Below, piece after piece: positions 1 to 8,442 of a DNA stretch of 64,000 nt. Under the pieces are notes generated by a model. The model was not told the DNA's origin, made no database searches, and was given only the letters and a program-made list of their open reading frames with translations. Each line of letters opens with the position of its first letter. Position 1 is the stretch's first letter. The position numbers and the translations under genes were made by a program. The stretch comes from Kineococcus gynurae. GTDB taxonomy: Bacteria; Actinomycetota; Actinomycetes; Actinomycetales; Kineococcaceae. The stretch lies in the NCBI RefSeq assembly GCF_050871315.1, contig NZ_JBJLRE010000022.1; one strand, given 5' to 3'.

Positions 1-1089
1 GTAGGCCCGGAACTCCTCCACGTAGGCCAGGTGCTCGCTGTCGGTGGTCGCGAACTTCGTCTCCCCGGTCTGCAGGTTCACGGTGACGAAGTACAGCCAG
101 GGGCCGGGGGTGGGCTCCAGGGCGGCCTTCAGGGCGGCCTCTCCGGGATTGCTGATCGGGCCCGCCGGCAGCCCCGGGTAGCGGTAGGTGTTGTAGGGGC
201 TGTCGATGTCGCGTTCGGCGGCGGTCGTGGTGACCGTGGTCCCGTTCACCGCGTAGCTGACGGTGGAGTCCAGCTGCAGGGGCCGGTCCGCGGCGAGCCG
301 GTTGAGCAGCACCCGGGTCACCTTGGCCATGTCCTCGGGGGTGCGCGCCTCCTTCTCGGCGATGCTGGCCATGACCACGACGTCGTGCTCCTGCTCGGGC
401 GTGATGCCGAGCTCGGCGATGGCCTGCTTGCTGCGCGCGACCATGGCCGAGAGCAGCTGCACCGCGGTCTCGTCCGGGTTCACGTCGTAGGTGGCGGGGA
501 AGAGGTAGCCCTCCACGTTGCCGTTCGCCGAGGCGGGCAGGCCGAGGGCGGCCGGGTCGGCGAGCGCGGCGTCGATCTGGGCCTGCTCGATGCCGGTCGA
601 GTCGGTGATCAGCCCGAAGACCTGGGTGGCACGCAACCCTTCGGGGACGGTGAGCCGGGTCGTGACCCGCGAGGCCGGGTCGAGCAGGAGGTCGAGGGCC
701 GCGGCGGCGGACATCTCCGAGCGCAACCGGTAGGTACCCGGCTGAACGCCCGAGGACGCGGGATTCGCCTGAGCCGCGTCGACGAAGGCCCGCTGGGTCT
801 TGATGACGCCGGCCTCGGCCAGGGTGGTGCCGATGGCCCGACCCGAGGCGCCGTCGGGGATGGTCACGTCGACGGAGCCGGAGCCCGATCCCTCGTAGTC
901 GTTGCTCTCCACGAAGCCGGCGACGACCGGGCCGAGGGTCCCCCACGCGGCCGCGGTGCCGCCGCCCAGGATCACCAGACCCACCAGCACCACGACGGCC
1001 GTGCGGCGGCGGCGCCGGCGTCGGCGTTCCGCGCGCGGCGGGCCCGACTCCGGTCGCGGCTGGCCGGGCAGGTCGGTGAGGTCGATCAC
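1..1089 (-). CDS. mltG: Endolytic murein transglycosylase MltG (3' end cut by window)
   Basis: Membrane-anchored lytic transglycosylase that cleaves nascent peptidoglycan strands and so sets glycan length. Reading leftwards from GTG at 1089, a short Arg-rich cytoplasmic tail is followed by one TM segment (TAVVVLVGLVILGGG) and then the YceG/MltG domain. The catalytic Glu lies in ASIAEKEART, and the signature YRYPGLPAGPISNPG is present. The window ends inside the closing EHLAYVEEFRAY block, so only a few C-terminal residues are missing. GGAAGG lies about 10 nt before the GTG. The gene starts 4 nt after the ruvX stop, giving an alaS-ruvX-mltG operon as in mycobacteria. Identity is secure; the start is probable. 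Confidence 0.93.
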   Translation of the reverse strand, partial: MIDLTDLPGQPRPESGPPRAERRRRRRRRTAVVVLVGLVILGGGTAAAWGTLGPVVAGFVESNDYEGSGSGSVDVTIPDGASGRAIGTTLAEAGVIKTQRAFVDAAQANPASSGVQPGTYRLRSEMSAAAALDLLLDPASRVTTRLTVPEGLRATQVFGLITDSTGIEQAQIDAALADPAALGLPASANGNVEGYLFPATYDVNPDETAVQLLSAMVARSKQAIAELGITPEQEHDVVVMASIAEKEARTPEDMAKVTRVLLNRLAADRPLQLDSTVSYAVNGTTVTTTAAERDIDSPYNTYRYPGLPAGPISNPGEAALKAALEPTPGPWLYFVTVNLQTGETKFATTDSEHLAYVEEFRAY

Positions 1090-1093
1090 GGGG

Positions 1094-1756
1094 TCAGCCT
1101 TCCGTGGGGTCGGAGGACGCGGCGGACCCGGTGGGGCCGCCGCGGCGGCGGTGCCGCGGTTTGCGTCCGACCGGGGTGGGGGGCCCCCGGTGGCCCGGGG
1201 GCGCGTGAGGCGGGGGGCCCGCCGGGGCCCCCCCCCCCCCCCCGGGGCGGGGGGGGGGGGTTTTCCGTCCGCGGGGGGTGGGTCCGGGGGGGGGCCGGGG
1301 GCCCCCGTCCGGCTGCTCCCCCAGCAGCCGACCCGGCGGACGTCCGGACGTGCGTTCCACGTCGAGCGCGTGCTGCAGCAGCGCGACCGCCGCAGCCTGG
1401 TCGACCACGGAGCGGAAGTCCTTCTCCTTGCGTCCGGCCGCGTGCAGCGACCGGTGGGCGTCGACGGTGGTCAGGCGTTCGTCGACGAGGCGGACGGGGA
1501 CGTCCAGGCGGGCACGCAGCGCCCGGGCGTAGGCCCCGGCCGCTCCGGCGGCGCGCCCCTCCGTGCCGTCCAGCGACAACGGCAGCCCCACGACGACCTC
1601 GACGGCACCCCGGCGGCGCACCTCGGCCACCAGGGGGTCGAGGTCGTGGGGCGTCATCGTCGCGACCGGGGAGGCCATCACCCCGTCAGGGTCGCACGCC
1701 GCGACCCCGACCCGGACGCTTCCCACGTCGACCGCGACCCGGACGCCGGGGCGCAT
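1094..1756 (-). CDS. ruvX: RuvX/YqgF Holliday-junction resolvase-like protein
   Basis: RNase H-fold nuclease family linked to pre-16S rRNA processing and Holliday-junction resolution. The ATG at 1756 gives MRPGVRVAVDVGSVRVGVA, the standard N-terminus with its first acidic residue. VVGLPLSLDGTEG, VDERLTT and the DQAAAVALLQHALD block follow, so residues 1-150 form a complete family domain. After about residue 150 the frame runs through roughly 70 residues of Pro/Gly/Arg low complexity, coded by DNA with a 16-base C run and a 12-base G run. That tail is not family-like and may be a sequencing or assembly frame error. The gene lies 22 nt after alaS and 4 nt before mltG. Confidence 0.88.
   Translation of the reverse strand: MRPGVRVAVDVGSVRVGVAACDPDGVMASPVATMTPHDLDPLVAEVRRRGAVEVVVGLPLSLDGTEGRAAGAAGAYARALRARLDVPVRLVDERLTTVDAHRSLHAAGRKEKDFRSVVDQAAAVALLQHALDVERTSGRPPGRLLGEQPDGGPRPPPGPTPRGRKTPPPRPGGGGGAPAGPPPHAPPGHRGPPTPVGRKPRHRRRGGPTGSAASSDPTEG
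1228..1264. repeat. C16/G12 homopolymer tract inside ruvX 3' end
   Basis: Sixteen consecutive C (1228-1243), GGGG, one C, twelve G (1249-1260) and TTTT form a near-perfect C/G self-complementary tract. Further G and C runs extend to about 1310. Nothing similar occurs elsewhere in the window. It lies in the reading frame of the atypical ruvX tail. Confidence 0.85.
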
Positions 1757-1778
1757 CACGCCCCGTAGACCTTCGGTC

Positions 1779-4463
1779 TCATTCGCTGCCCGTGACCCGG
1801 CGACCCACCGCGTCGGAGATCGCCGCGAGCGCGGCGCCGACCTGCGCGGCGTCCTGACCCCCGCCCTGGGCGACGTCGTCCTTGCCGCCGCCACCACCGC
1901 CGAGGATCTGCGCGGCGCGCCGGACGAGCTCACCGGCCTTGACCCCCCAACGGCGGGCCTCGGCGTTGGTGGCCACGACCACGAGGGGCCGGTCCTTGGC
2001 CACCCCGGCGACCGCGACCACGGTGGGCCGCTCCTCGCCGAGCCGACCGCGCACGTCGAGGGTCAGCGTGCGCAGGTCCTCGGCCGAGGCCGCGCCGGCG
2101 TCGTGGGTCACGACCGTGACGCCGAAGACGTCGTTCCCGCTCGCCGCGACCTGCGGGGCCGCGGCCAGCACCTGACCGGCACGCAGGGAGGCGATCTCCT
2201 TCTCCGCGTCGCGCAGCCGGGTCATCAGCTGCCCGATGCGGTCCGGCAGCTCCTCCGGACGCGCCTTGACCACGCTGGTGAGCTGGTTGACCAGGAGGTG
2301 CTCGGCGGTCAGGAAGGCGTAGGCGTCCGTCCCGACCAGGGCCTCGATGCGGCGGGCGCCGGAGCCGATCGAGCTCTCGGAGACGATGGAGACGAGCCCG
2401 ACCTGCTGGGAGCTCAGCGTGTGGGTCCCCCCGCACAGCTCCTTGGACCAGTTCTCCCCGATGGAGACCACGCGGACGCGGTCGCCGTACTTCTCGCCGA
2501 ACAGGGCCATGGCCCCGGAGCTCAGCGCGGCGTCGCGGTCCATGACCTGGGCCCCGACCGGGAGGTCGTCGGCGATCCGGTCGTTGACCACACCCTCGAT
2601 CTGGCGCACGACGTCGGCGGAGACCCCACCGGTCGAGGCGTAGTCGAAGCGCAGCCGGCCGGGGGCGTTCTCCGACCCGGCCTGGGTCGCCCCGTCGCCG
2701 AGGTGCTCGCGCACGACCTGGTGCACGAGGTGCGTCGCGGTGTGGGCGCGGCTGACCGCGCGGCGACGGGTCTGCTCGACCACGGCGTGGGCGCTGTCGC
2801 CCACGACGACCTCGCCGGCCCCGACCCGGCCCTTGTGCACGTAGAGACCGCGCACGGGCTGCTGGACGTCGGTGACGGTGACGCTCGCCCCGCCGGTCGT
2901 GGTGATGCTGCCGTGGTCGGCGAGCTGCCCACCGCCCTCGGCGTAGAAGGGGGTCCGGTCGAGGACGACCTCGACCTCGGTGCCCGCCGCGGCGCTGGGG
3001 GCCCCGGCCCCGCCGACCAGCAGCGCGAGCACGCGGGCGGACTCCTCCCCGGCCTCGTAGCCGGTGAAGGTGACCGGCCCGGCGAGGCCGGCCAGGGTGT
3101 CGCGGTAGACGGTGAGGTCGACGCCGCCCGTCTTCTTGGTCCGGGCGTCGGCCTTGGCCCGGTCGACCTGCTCGGCCATGAGCCGGCGGAAGCCGTCCTC
3201 GTCGACCCCGACGCCCGCCTCGGCGGCCATCTCCAGGGTCAGGTCGATGGGGAAGCCGTAGGTGTCGTGCAGCTGGAAGGCGCGCTCCCCGCTGAGCCGG
3301 TCCCCGCCCGCCGCGCGGGTCTGCCCGACCGCGGACTCGAAGATCGAGGTCCCGGCGACGAGAGTGCGCCGGAACGCCTCCTCCTCGGCGTGGGCGACGG
3401 CGGAGATCCGCGCGAAGTCGGTGCGCAGCTCGGGGTAGGAGGCGCTCATGACCTCCATCGAGGCGGGCAGCAGGTGCGGCAGCGCGGGCTCCTCGACCCC
3501 GAGCAGCCGCATGGCCCGGACGGCGCGCCGGATGAGCCGGCGCAGGACGTAGCCCGCACCTTCGTTGCCGGGGGTGACACCGTCGCCGGTCAGCATGAGG
3601 GCGCTGCGGACGTGGTCGGCGACCACCCGCATCCGGACGTCGTCCTCGTGGTTCGCGCCGTAGGCCTTGCCGGACAGCTGCGCCGCCCGGTCGAGGACGG
3701 GACGGACCTCGTCGATCTCGTACATGTTGTCGACGCCCTGCAGCAGGAACGCGACGCGCTCCAGGCCCATGCCGGTGTCGATGTTCTTGGCCGGCAGCTC
3801 GCCGAGGATGGGGAAGTTCTCCTTGCCCCCGCCCGGACCGCGCTGGAACTGCATGAAGACGAGGTTCCAGATCTCGATGTAGCGGTCCTCGTCGGCGACG
3901 GGACCGCCCTCGGCGCCGTAGGCCGGGCCGCGGTCGAAGTAGATCTCGGAGCAGGGTCCGGCCGGGCCGGGCTGGCCCGTCGACCAGTAGTTGTCCTTCA
4001 TGCCCCGGCGCTGGATGCGGTGCTCGGGCAGCCCGGCGATCTCGCGCCACAACCCGATCGACTCGTCGTCGCTCTCGAACACGGTGACCCACAACCGCTC
4101 CGGGTCGAAGCCGAGCCCGCCGCCGTCGCGGTCGGTGGTCAGCAGCTCCCAGGCGAACGCGATCGCCTCGCGCTTGAAGTAGTCGCCGAAGGAGAAGTTG
4201 CCGTTCATCTGGAAGAACGTGCCGTGCCGGGTGGTCTTGCCGACCTCCTCGATGTCGAGGGTCCGCAGGCACTTCTGGACGCTGGTCGCGCGCGGGTAGG
4301 GCGCGGGGGCCTGGGCGGTCAGGTACGGGATGAACGGGACCATCCCGGCCACCGTGAACATCAGGCTCGGATCGGTGGAGACCAGCGAGGCGCTCGGGAC
4401 GACGGTGTGACCCTTGCCTGCGAAGAACTCCAGCCACCGGCGACGGATCTCTGCCGTCTGCAT
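1779..4463 (-). CDS. alaS: Alanyl-tRNA synthetase
   Basis: Class II synthetase that charges tRNA-Ala and clears mischarged Ser/Gly. It is 894 aa, the usual length. The N-terminal MQTAEIRRRWLEFFAGKGH and the class II core (motif 2 region around TSVQKCLRTLDIEEVGKT) are intact. The editing domain has the zinc ligands HTATH (His574, His578) and CGGTH (Cys677, His681). A C-terminal oligomerisation domain with a glycine-rich GGGGGGK stretch ends the protein. The ATG at 4463 has GGGAGGG about 8 nt upstream. It heads the alaS-ruvX-mltG unit. Confidence 0.98.
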   Translation of the reverse strand: MQTAEIRRRWLEFFAGKGHTVVPSASLVSTDPSLMFTVAGMVPFIPYLTAQAPAPYPRATSVQKCLRTLDIEEVGKTTRHGTFFQMNGNFSFGDYFKREAIAFAWELLTTDRDGGGLGFDPERLWVTVFESDDESIGLWREIAGLPEHRIQRRGMKDNYWSTGQPGPAGPCSEIYFDRGPAYGAEGGPVADEDRYIEIWNLVFMQFQRGPGGGKENFPILGELPAKNIDTGMGLERVAFLLQGVDNMYEIDEVRPVLDRAAQLSGKAYGANHEDDVRMRVVADHVRSALMLTGDGVTPGNEGAGYVLRRLIRRAVRAMRLLGVEEPALPHLLPASMEVMSASYPELRTDFARISAVAHAEEEAFRRTLVAGTSIFESAVGQTRAAGGDRLSGERAFQLHDTYGFPIDLTLEMAAEAGVGVDEDGFRRLMAEQVDRAKADARTKKTGGVDLTVYRDTLAGLAGPVTFTGYEAGEESARVLALLVGGAGAPSAAAGTEVEVVLDRTPFYAEGGGQLADHGSITTTGGASVTVTDVQQPVRGLYVHKGRVGAGEVVVGDSAHAVVEQTRRRAVSRAHTATHLVHQVVREHLGDGATQAGSENAPGRLRFDYASTGGVSADVVRQIEGVVNDRIADDLPVGAQVMDRDAALSSGAMALFGEKYGDRVRVVSIGENWSKELCGGTHTLSSQQVGLVSIVSESSIGSGARRIEALVGTDAYAFLTAEHLLVNQLTSVVKARPEELPDRIGQLMTRLRDAEKEIASLRAGQVLAAAPQVAASGNDVFGVTVVTHDAGAASAEDLRTLTLDVRGRLGEERPTVVAVAGVAKDRPLVVVATNAEARRWGVKAGELVRRAAQILGGGGGGKDDVAQGGGQDAAQVGAALAAISDAVGRRVTGSE

Positions 4464-4525
4464 CGGACGTACCCTCCCGAGTCGATTGCGCCCACCGGCC
4501 CGTTCGCCGCAGAGCACGGGGAACC

Positions 4526-5056
4526 TTACCCGCCGTGCACCCGACGGATCTCGGCGGCGACGCGGGCGAACACGGCCCGGTCCAGCACGGCCCCCTCGCG
4601 GCGCACGGCCGCCGGGTCGAGGGGCAGCAGGCGGTCGACGCGGGCCTCGCTCGCCCGGCCCCGCGGGTCCCACCCGCCGGACCCGACGTCCACCCACACC
4701 CGGCCGTCGGCGCGAGGGGCGCGGGAGGGCGCCGCGGAGCCCGACGTGGGACCGACGTGGTCCTTGCTGGTCAGCATCACGCCGACCAGCTCGTCCCCGC
4801 GCCGCCCCACGACCAGCACCGGGCGGTCCTTGCCGCGTCCGTCGTCCTCCTCGTACGGCACCCAGGTCCAGACGATCTCCCCCGGGTCGGGGCGGCCGTC
4901 GTCGACGGGGGCGTAGTCGATCTCCAGAACCGCGGGGCGGTGGAACCGCGTCGGCGCGGGGGCCCGCCCCGACGGGGCCGTGGCGGGCGCGGTCGAGGGG
5001 GCGACGACGGTGCGCAGCACCCCGAGGGCGCGACTGACGAACGCGGCGAACGGCAC
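4526..5056 (-). CDS. MazF/PemK-family toxin-like protein, no antitoxin beside it
   Basis: The C-terminal ~110 residues match the PemK/MazF fold: GEIVWTWVPYEEDD, then KDRPVLVVGRRGDELVGVML with the conserved RPVLVV strand and SKDH. Known members are mRNA-cleaving ribonucleases. The protein is 176 aa, with an N-terminal ~65 residue Ala/Pro-rich extension not usual for MazF. Actinobacterial genomes carry such stand-alone PemK-like genes near alaS, and no small antitoxin ORF adjoins this one. GTG at 5056 was chosen because TAGGGT lies 8 nt upstream and no good ribosome binding site exists. Toxin activity is an inference; the protein may be a housekeeping derivative. Confidence 0.72.
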   Translation of the reverse strand: MPFAAFVSRALGVLRTVVAPSTAPATAPSGRAPAPTRFHRPAVLEIDYAPVDDGRPDPGEIVWTWVPYEEDDGRGKDRPVLVVGRRGDELVGVMLTSKDHVGPTSGSAAPSRAPRADGRVWVDVGSGGWDPRGRASEARVDRLLPLDPAAVRREGAVLDRAVFARVAAEIRRVHGG

Positions 5057-5064
5057 GGTCGGCG

Positions 5065-5070
5065 ACCCTA
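5065..5070 (-). promoter_or_regulatory. Putative -10 (TAGGGT) of MazF-like gene
   Basis: A TANNNT hexamer sits 8 nt before GTG 5056 with no Shine-Dalgarno between, which fits a leaderless transcript. It matches the layout at rarA, pdxT, zapE and the DUF349 gene. No convincing -35. Confidence 0.35.
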
Positions 5071-5090
5071 CCGGCGGGCCGAGGGACCGG

Positions 5091-5185
5091 GGCGTAGCAC
5101 CAGCCTGCAGGCCCCGGTCGACCCGCCGCGGCGGGCACCGCTCCGGGCGGCGTGTCGCCTCCGGCCTGCAGGCTGGTGCTACGCC
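5091..5185. repeat. 23-bp perfect inverted repeat between divergent genes
   Basis: The arms at 5091-5113 and 5163-5185 are exact reverse complements over 23 bp (core GTAGCACCAGCCTGCAGG) with a 49-nt GC-rich spacer. Each arm itself contains the palindrome CCTGCAGG. The element fills the gap between the MazF-like gene (start 5056) and the DUF559 gene (start about 5187). It could form a cruciform, bind a dimeric regulator, or be a REP/MITE-type repeat. Confidence 0.9.
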
Positions 5186-5186
5186 T

Positions 5187-6080
5187 GTGGACGACCGGGA
5201 CCCGCCCCGGGTGATCCGCGGCACCGTGGCCGCCGTGGACGCCGTGACCGCTCTGCGTCGGCTCGGTGGCGCCGGGCGCCGCCGGGAGCTGCGACAGGTC
5301 CGACCGGGGGCGCTGGACCGCGCGGTGCGCGAGGGCACCGTCCTGCACCCGGCCCGAGGGGTCTTCGTCCTTCCGGAGTGCGAGCCGGCGCACCGCGCGG
5401 CGGTCCTGGTCGACGGGGAGCTGACCTGCGAGGCGGGGGCGCGCGAGCACGGTCTGGACCTGCTCCTCCCCGGCGACGGGGTGCACGTCCGCTGCGCACG
5501 GGGCAGCGAGCTCACCTGGCCCCGGGTCACCGTGCACCGACGCGGGCGCGCCGGTGACGGGTCGCGCGTGGCCCCCCTGCTCACCGTGCTGCTCGACCTC
5601 CCCGGGTGCCTGCCGCTGCCCGAGGCCGTGGCCGCCCTGGACGGGGCGCTGCGCCGCGGCCGGGTCGACCACGACGACCTGCGGGCGCGGGTCGCGCACC
5701 TGCCTCCGGGTGACCCCCGACGCCGCACCGTGGACCTGGCCGACGGCCGTGCCGACTCCGTCCTGGAGTCGGTGGTCCGCGTGGAACTCCTCGCGCGGGG
5801 TCGCACGGTCGAGCTGCAGCACGCCGAGCAGGGGGTCGGCCACGTCGACCTGCTCGTCGACGGTTGGCTCGTCGTGGAGCTGGACGGCTTCGCGTTCCAC
5901 CACGACCGGTCGCAGTTCCGCGAGGACCGGCGGCGGCTGGTCGAGCTGGTCCGAGCCGGGCGCACGGTGCTGCGGTTCACCTACGAGGACGTCGCCTTCG
6001 CCCGGCCCCGGATGCTGGACGTGATCGAGGAGGTCCTGGCCTCGGGCCCCCTGCGGACCCGGTTCAGCGTCCCCGGATGA
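5187..6080 (+). CDS. AbiEi-like/DUF559 (Vsr-fold) domain protein
   Basis: 297 aa. The N-terminal winged-helix-like segment (AVTALRRLGGAGRRRELRQ ... HPARGVFVLP) resembles the AbiEi antitoxin/DUF4095 type. The middle domain is variable. The C-terminal DUF559 PD-(D/E)XK-like domain is recognised by VGHVDLLVDGWLVVELDGF, then FHHDRSQFREDRRR and VLRFTYEDV. Such proteins are common in actinobacteria and their function is unproven. The start is uncertain: GTG 5187 directly abuts the inverted repeat, and GTG 5211, 5226 and 5235 are in frame. The 3' end overlaps rarA tail to tail by 17 nt. Confidence 0.8.
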   Translation: MDDRDPPRVIRGTVAAVDAVTALRRLGGAGRRRELRQVRPGALDRAVREGTVLHPARGVFVLPECEPAHRAAVLVDGELTCEAGAREHGLDLLLPGDGVHVRCARGSELTWPRVTVHRRGRAGDGSRVAPLLTVLLDLPGCLPLPEAVAALDGALRRGRVDHDDLRARVAHLPPGDPRRRTVDLADGRADSVLESVVRVELLARGRTVELQHAEQGVGHVDLLVDGWLVVELDGFAFHHDRSQFREDRRRLVELVRAGRTVLRFTYEDVAFARPRMLDVIEEVLASGPLRTRFSVPG

Positions 6081-7446
6081 TCTTGCGCAACCGGGCCAGG
6101 CGGTCGCGGACCTGGGCCTCGAAACCCCGGTCGGTGGGCACGTAGTAGTCGCGCCCGACGAGCTCGTCGGGCGGGTACTGCTGCCGGGCCACCCCGGCCG
6201 GTTCGTCGTGGCTGTACGTGTAGCCCGTCCCGTGGCCGAGCTTGGCCGCCCCCGCGTAGTGGGAGTCGCGCAGGTGCGCCGGGACGGGTCCGCCCAGCCC
6301 CGCCCGCACGTCGGCGATGGCGGCGTTGATGCCGTTGTAGGCGGCGTTGGACTTGGGCGCGGTCGCGTTGTGCACGACGGCCTGGGCCAGGATGATCCGC
6401 GCCTCGGGCATCCCGATCTGGGCGACGGCGTGCAGCGCGGCGACCGCGGTCTGCAGCGCGGACGGGTCGGCCATCCCGACGTCCTCGCTGGCCGCGATGA
6501 CGATGCGGCGGGCGATGAAGCGGGGGTCCTCGCCCGCCTCGATCATCCGGGCCAGGTAGTGCAGGGCGGCGTCCACGTCGGACCCGCGCATCGACTTGAT
6601 CAGCGCGCTGGCGACGTCGTAGTGCTGGTCGCCGGCCCGGTCGTAGCGGACCGCGGCCACGTCGAGCGCCCGCTCCGCCTCGACGAGGGTGATCTCGCCG
6701 TCGCCGTCGAGCGCCGCCCCCGCCGCGGCCTCCAGGGCGGTCAGGGCCCGGCGGGCGTCCCCGTCGGCCAGCCGGACGAGGTGCTCCAGGGCGTCGTCGG
6801 CGATCCGCACCTCGCCGTCCAGGCCGCGGGGGTCGGTGATCGCGGCGCGCAGCAGCCCGCGGACGTCGTCGGCGTCCAGCGGGCGCAGGGTCAGCAGCAG
6901 CGAGCGCGACAGCAACGGCGTGACCACCGAGAAGTTCGGGTTCTCGGTGGTCGCGGCGACCAGCACGACCCAGCGGTTCTCCACGCCCGGCAGCAGCGCG
7001 TCCTGCTGGGCCTTGGTGAAGCGATGGATCTCGTCGAGGAAGAGGACGGTCTGGCGGCGGTAGAGCTCGCGTCCGGTGCGGGCCTCGTCCATGACCGCGC
7101 GCACGTCCTTGACGCCCGCGGTGACCGCGGAGAGCTCGGCGAACCGACGTCCCCCCGACCGGGCCAGGACGTGGGCCAGGGTGGTCTTGCCGGTCCCGGG
7201 CGGGCCCCAGAGGATCACCGAGGCCGGCCCGGCCCGGCCCAGGTCACCCTCGGCGGCCAGCCGCCGCAGCGGGGACCCCACCCCGAGCAGGTGCTGCTGC
7301 CCGAGCACCTCGTCGATGCTGCGCGGGCGCATCCGCACCGCCAGCGGGGCCCCGGCCAGGACCCGCGGCACGTCACCGGTGCCGGGACTCCCCGGGGTCC
7401 CCGCGGCGGCGGCTGCGGGGTCCGGGGCGGAGAACAGGTCGGCCAC
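6064..7446 (-). CDS. rarA: Replication-associated recombination protein A (RarA/MgsA)
   Basis: AAA+ ATPase acting at stalled replication forks. It is 460 aa. After a ~45 residue Ala/Pro-rich N-terminus come RPRSIDEVLGQQHLL, Walker A GPPGTGKTTLAHVLA, Walker B LFLDEIHRFTKAQQD and sensor-1 ATTENPNF. The clamp-loader-like lid and the C-terminal tetramerisation domain (SDVDAALHYLARMIEAGED) follow. GTG 7446 is preferred because TACGGT lies exactly 6 nt upstream. It diverges from the response-regulator gene. Confidence 0.95.
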   Translation of the reverse strand: MADLFSAPDPAAAAAGTPGSPGTGDVPRVLAGAPLAVRMRPRSIDEVLGQQHLLGVGSPLRRLAAEGDLGRAGPASVILWGPPGTGKTTLAHVLARSGGRRFAELSAVTAGVKDVRAVMDEARTGRELYRRQTVLFLDEIHRFTKAQQDALLPGVENRWVVLVAATTENPNFSVVTPLLSRSLLLTLRPLDADDVRGLLRAAITDPRGLDGEVRIADDALEHLVRLADGDARRALTALEAAAGAALDGDGEITLVEAERALDVAAVRYDRAGDQHYDVASALIKSMRGSDVDAALHYLARMIEAGEDPRFIARRIVIAASEDVGMADPSALQTAVAALHAVAQIGMPEARIILAQAVVHNATAPKSNAAYNGINAAIADVRAGLGGPVPAHLRDSHYAGAAKLGHGTGYTYSHDEPAGVARQQYPPDELVGRDYYVPTDRGFEAQVRDRLARLRKIIRGR

Positions 7447-7452
7447 GCCGCC

Positions 7453-7458
7453 ACCGTA
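7453..7458 (-). promoter_or_regulatory. Putative -10 (TACGGT) of leaderless rarA
   Basis: A TANNNT hexamer lies 6 nt before the rarA GTG with only GGCGGC between, so the transcript would begin at or near the start codon. It recurs in the same form at pdxT and zapE. Confidence 0.4.
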
Positions 7459-7630
7459 GGGCGTGGCCCGGACACGCCCGCTCGCGACGTCCGCGTCCGG
7501 CCGGGTGAAGATCGGCGAACCACCCTCCTGGCGGCGTCTCACGTGGCACGCTGGGAAGGCCATCGCGATTCACAGGGTTTCCCCAGCTGCTGCCGGGAAA
7601 GACCGCAGAGAAGGGCCTGACGCTGACACC

Positions 7631-8380
7631 ATGACCGCGCCGACCACCGCCCGCCGGGGTGAACTGACCCGCCCCGACGGCACCGCCCTCCGCGTCCTCG
7701 TCGTGGACGACGAGTCCACGCTCTCCGAGCTGCTCTCCATGACCCTGCGCTACGAGGGGTGGGAGGTGCAGACCGCGGGCAACGGCCTCGACGCGGTCCG
7801 CGCGGCCCGCGGCTTCCGACCCGACGCGGTCATCCTGGACATCATGCTGCCCGACATCGACGGGCTGGAGGTGCTGCGGCGGCTGCGCGCCGACGCCACC
7901 GACGTCCCCGTCCTCTTCCTCACCGCCAAGGACGCCGTGGAGGACCGGGTCGCCGGTCTGACCGCGGGCGGCGACGACTACGTCACCAAACCCTTCAGCC
8001 TGGAGGAGGTGGTGGCCCGGCTGCGCAGCCTGGTGCGGCGCTCGGGGCTCGCGGCCGCCAAGCAGGAACCGGTGCTGGCCGTCGGCGACCTCGTCCTCGA
8101 CGAGGACAGCCACGAGGTGATGCGCGGCGGGACCGAGATCCGGCTCACCGCGACCGAGTTCGAACTGCTGCGCTACCTCATGCGCAACCCGCGGCGGGTG
8201 CTGTCCAAGGCGCAGATCCTGGACCGGGTCTGGAACTACGACTTCGGTGGCCAGGCGAACATCGTCGAGCTCTACATCTCCTACCTGCGCCGCAAGATCG
8301 ACGCGGGTCGCCCGCCGATGATCCACACGGTCCGCGGCGCGGGCTACGTCCTCAAGCCGGCCGACCCGGTCGCCAACTGA
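7631..8380 (+). CDS. OmpR/PhoB-family response regulator
   Basis: 249 aa DNA-binding regulator. The receiver domain (about 20-135) has the acidic pair DD at 26-27, phospho-acceptor Asp70 in VILDIMLPD and Lys120 in YVTKPF. A winged-helix output domain (about 150-245) contains LTATEFELLRYLM and VRGAGYVLK. The ATG at 7631 is the first residue consistent with the family; GAAGG is about 13 nt upstream. The partner kinase starts 62 nt downstream. The pair precedes two glycosyltransferase genes, a grouping I recall from other actinomycetes, which makes them candidate targets. Confidence 0.95.
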   Translation: MTAPTTARRGELTRPDGTALRVLVVDDESTLSELLSMTLRYEGWEVQTAGNGLDAVRAARGFRPDAVILDIMLPDIDGLEVLRRLRADATDVPVLFLTAKDAVEDRVAGLTAGGDDYVTKPFSLEEVVARLRSLVRRSGLAAAKQEPVLAVGDLVLDEDSHEVMRGGTEIRLTATEFELLRYLMRNPRRVLSKAQILDRVWNYDFGGQANIVELYISYLRRKIDAGRPPMIHTVRGAGYVLKPADPVAN

Positions 8381-8442
8381 GCCCGGTCCGGGTCGACCCC
8401 GCGTCGACCCGGACCCGCGCCCGACCTCGTCCCCGGACCACC

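Noticed and set aside
31..4916. Long plus-strand open frames opposite mltG, ruvX and alaS (up to 1117 codons)
   Set aside because: They are antisense to well-identified genes, have low-complexity Arg/Gly/Val composition and no family motif. High GC content leaves such frames open by chance.
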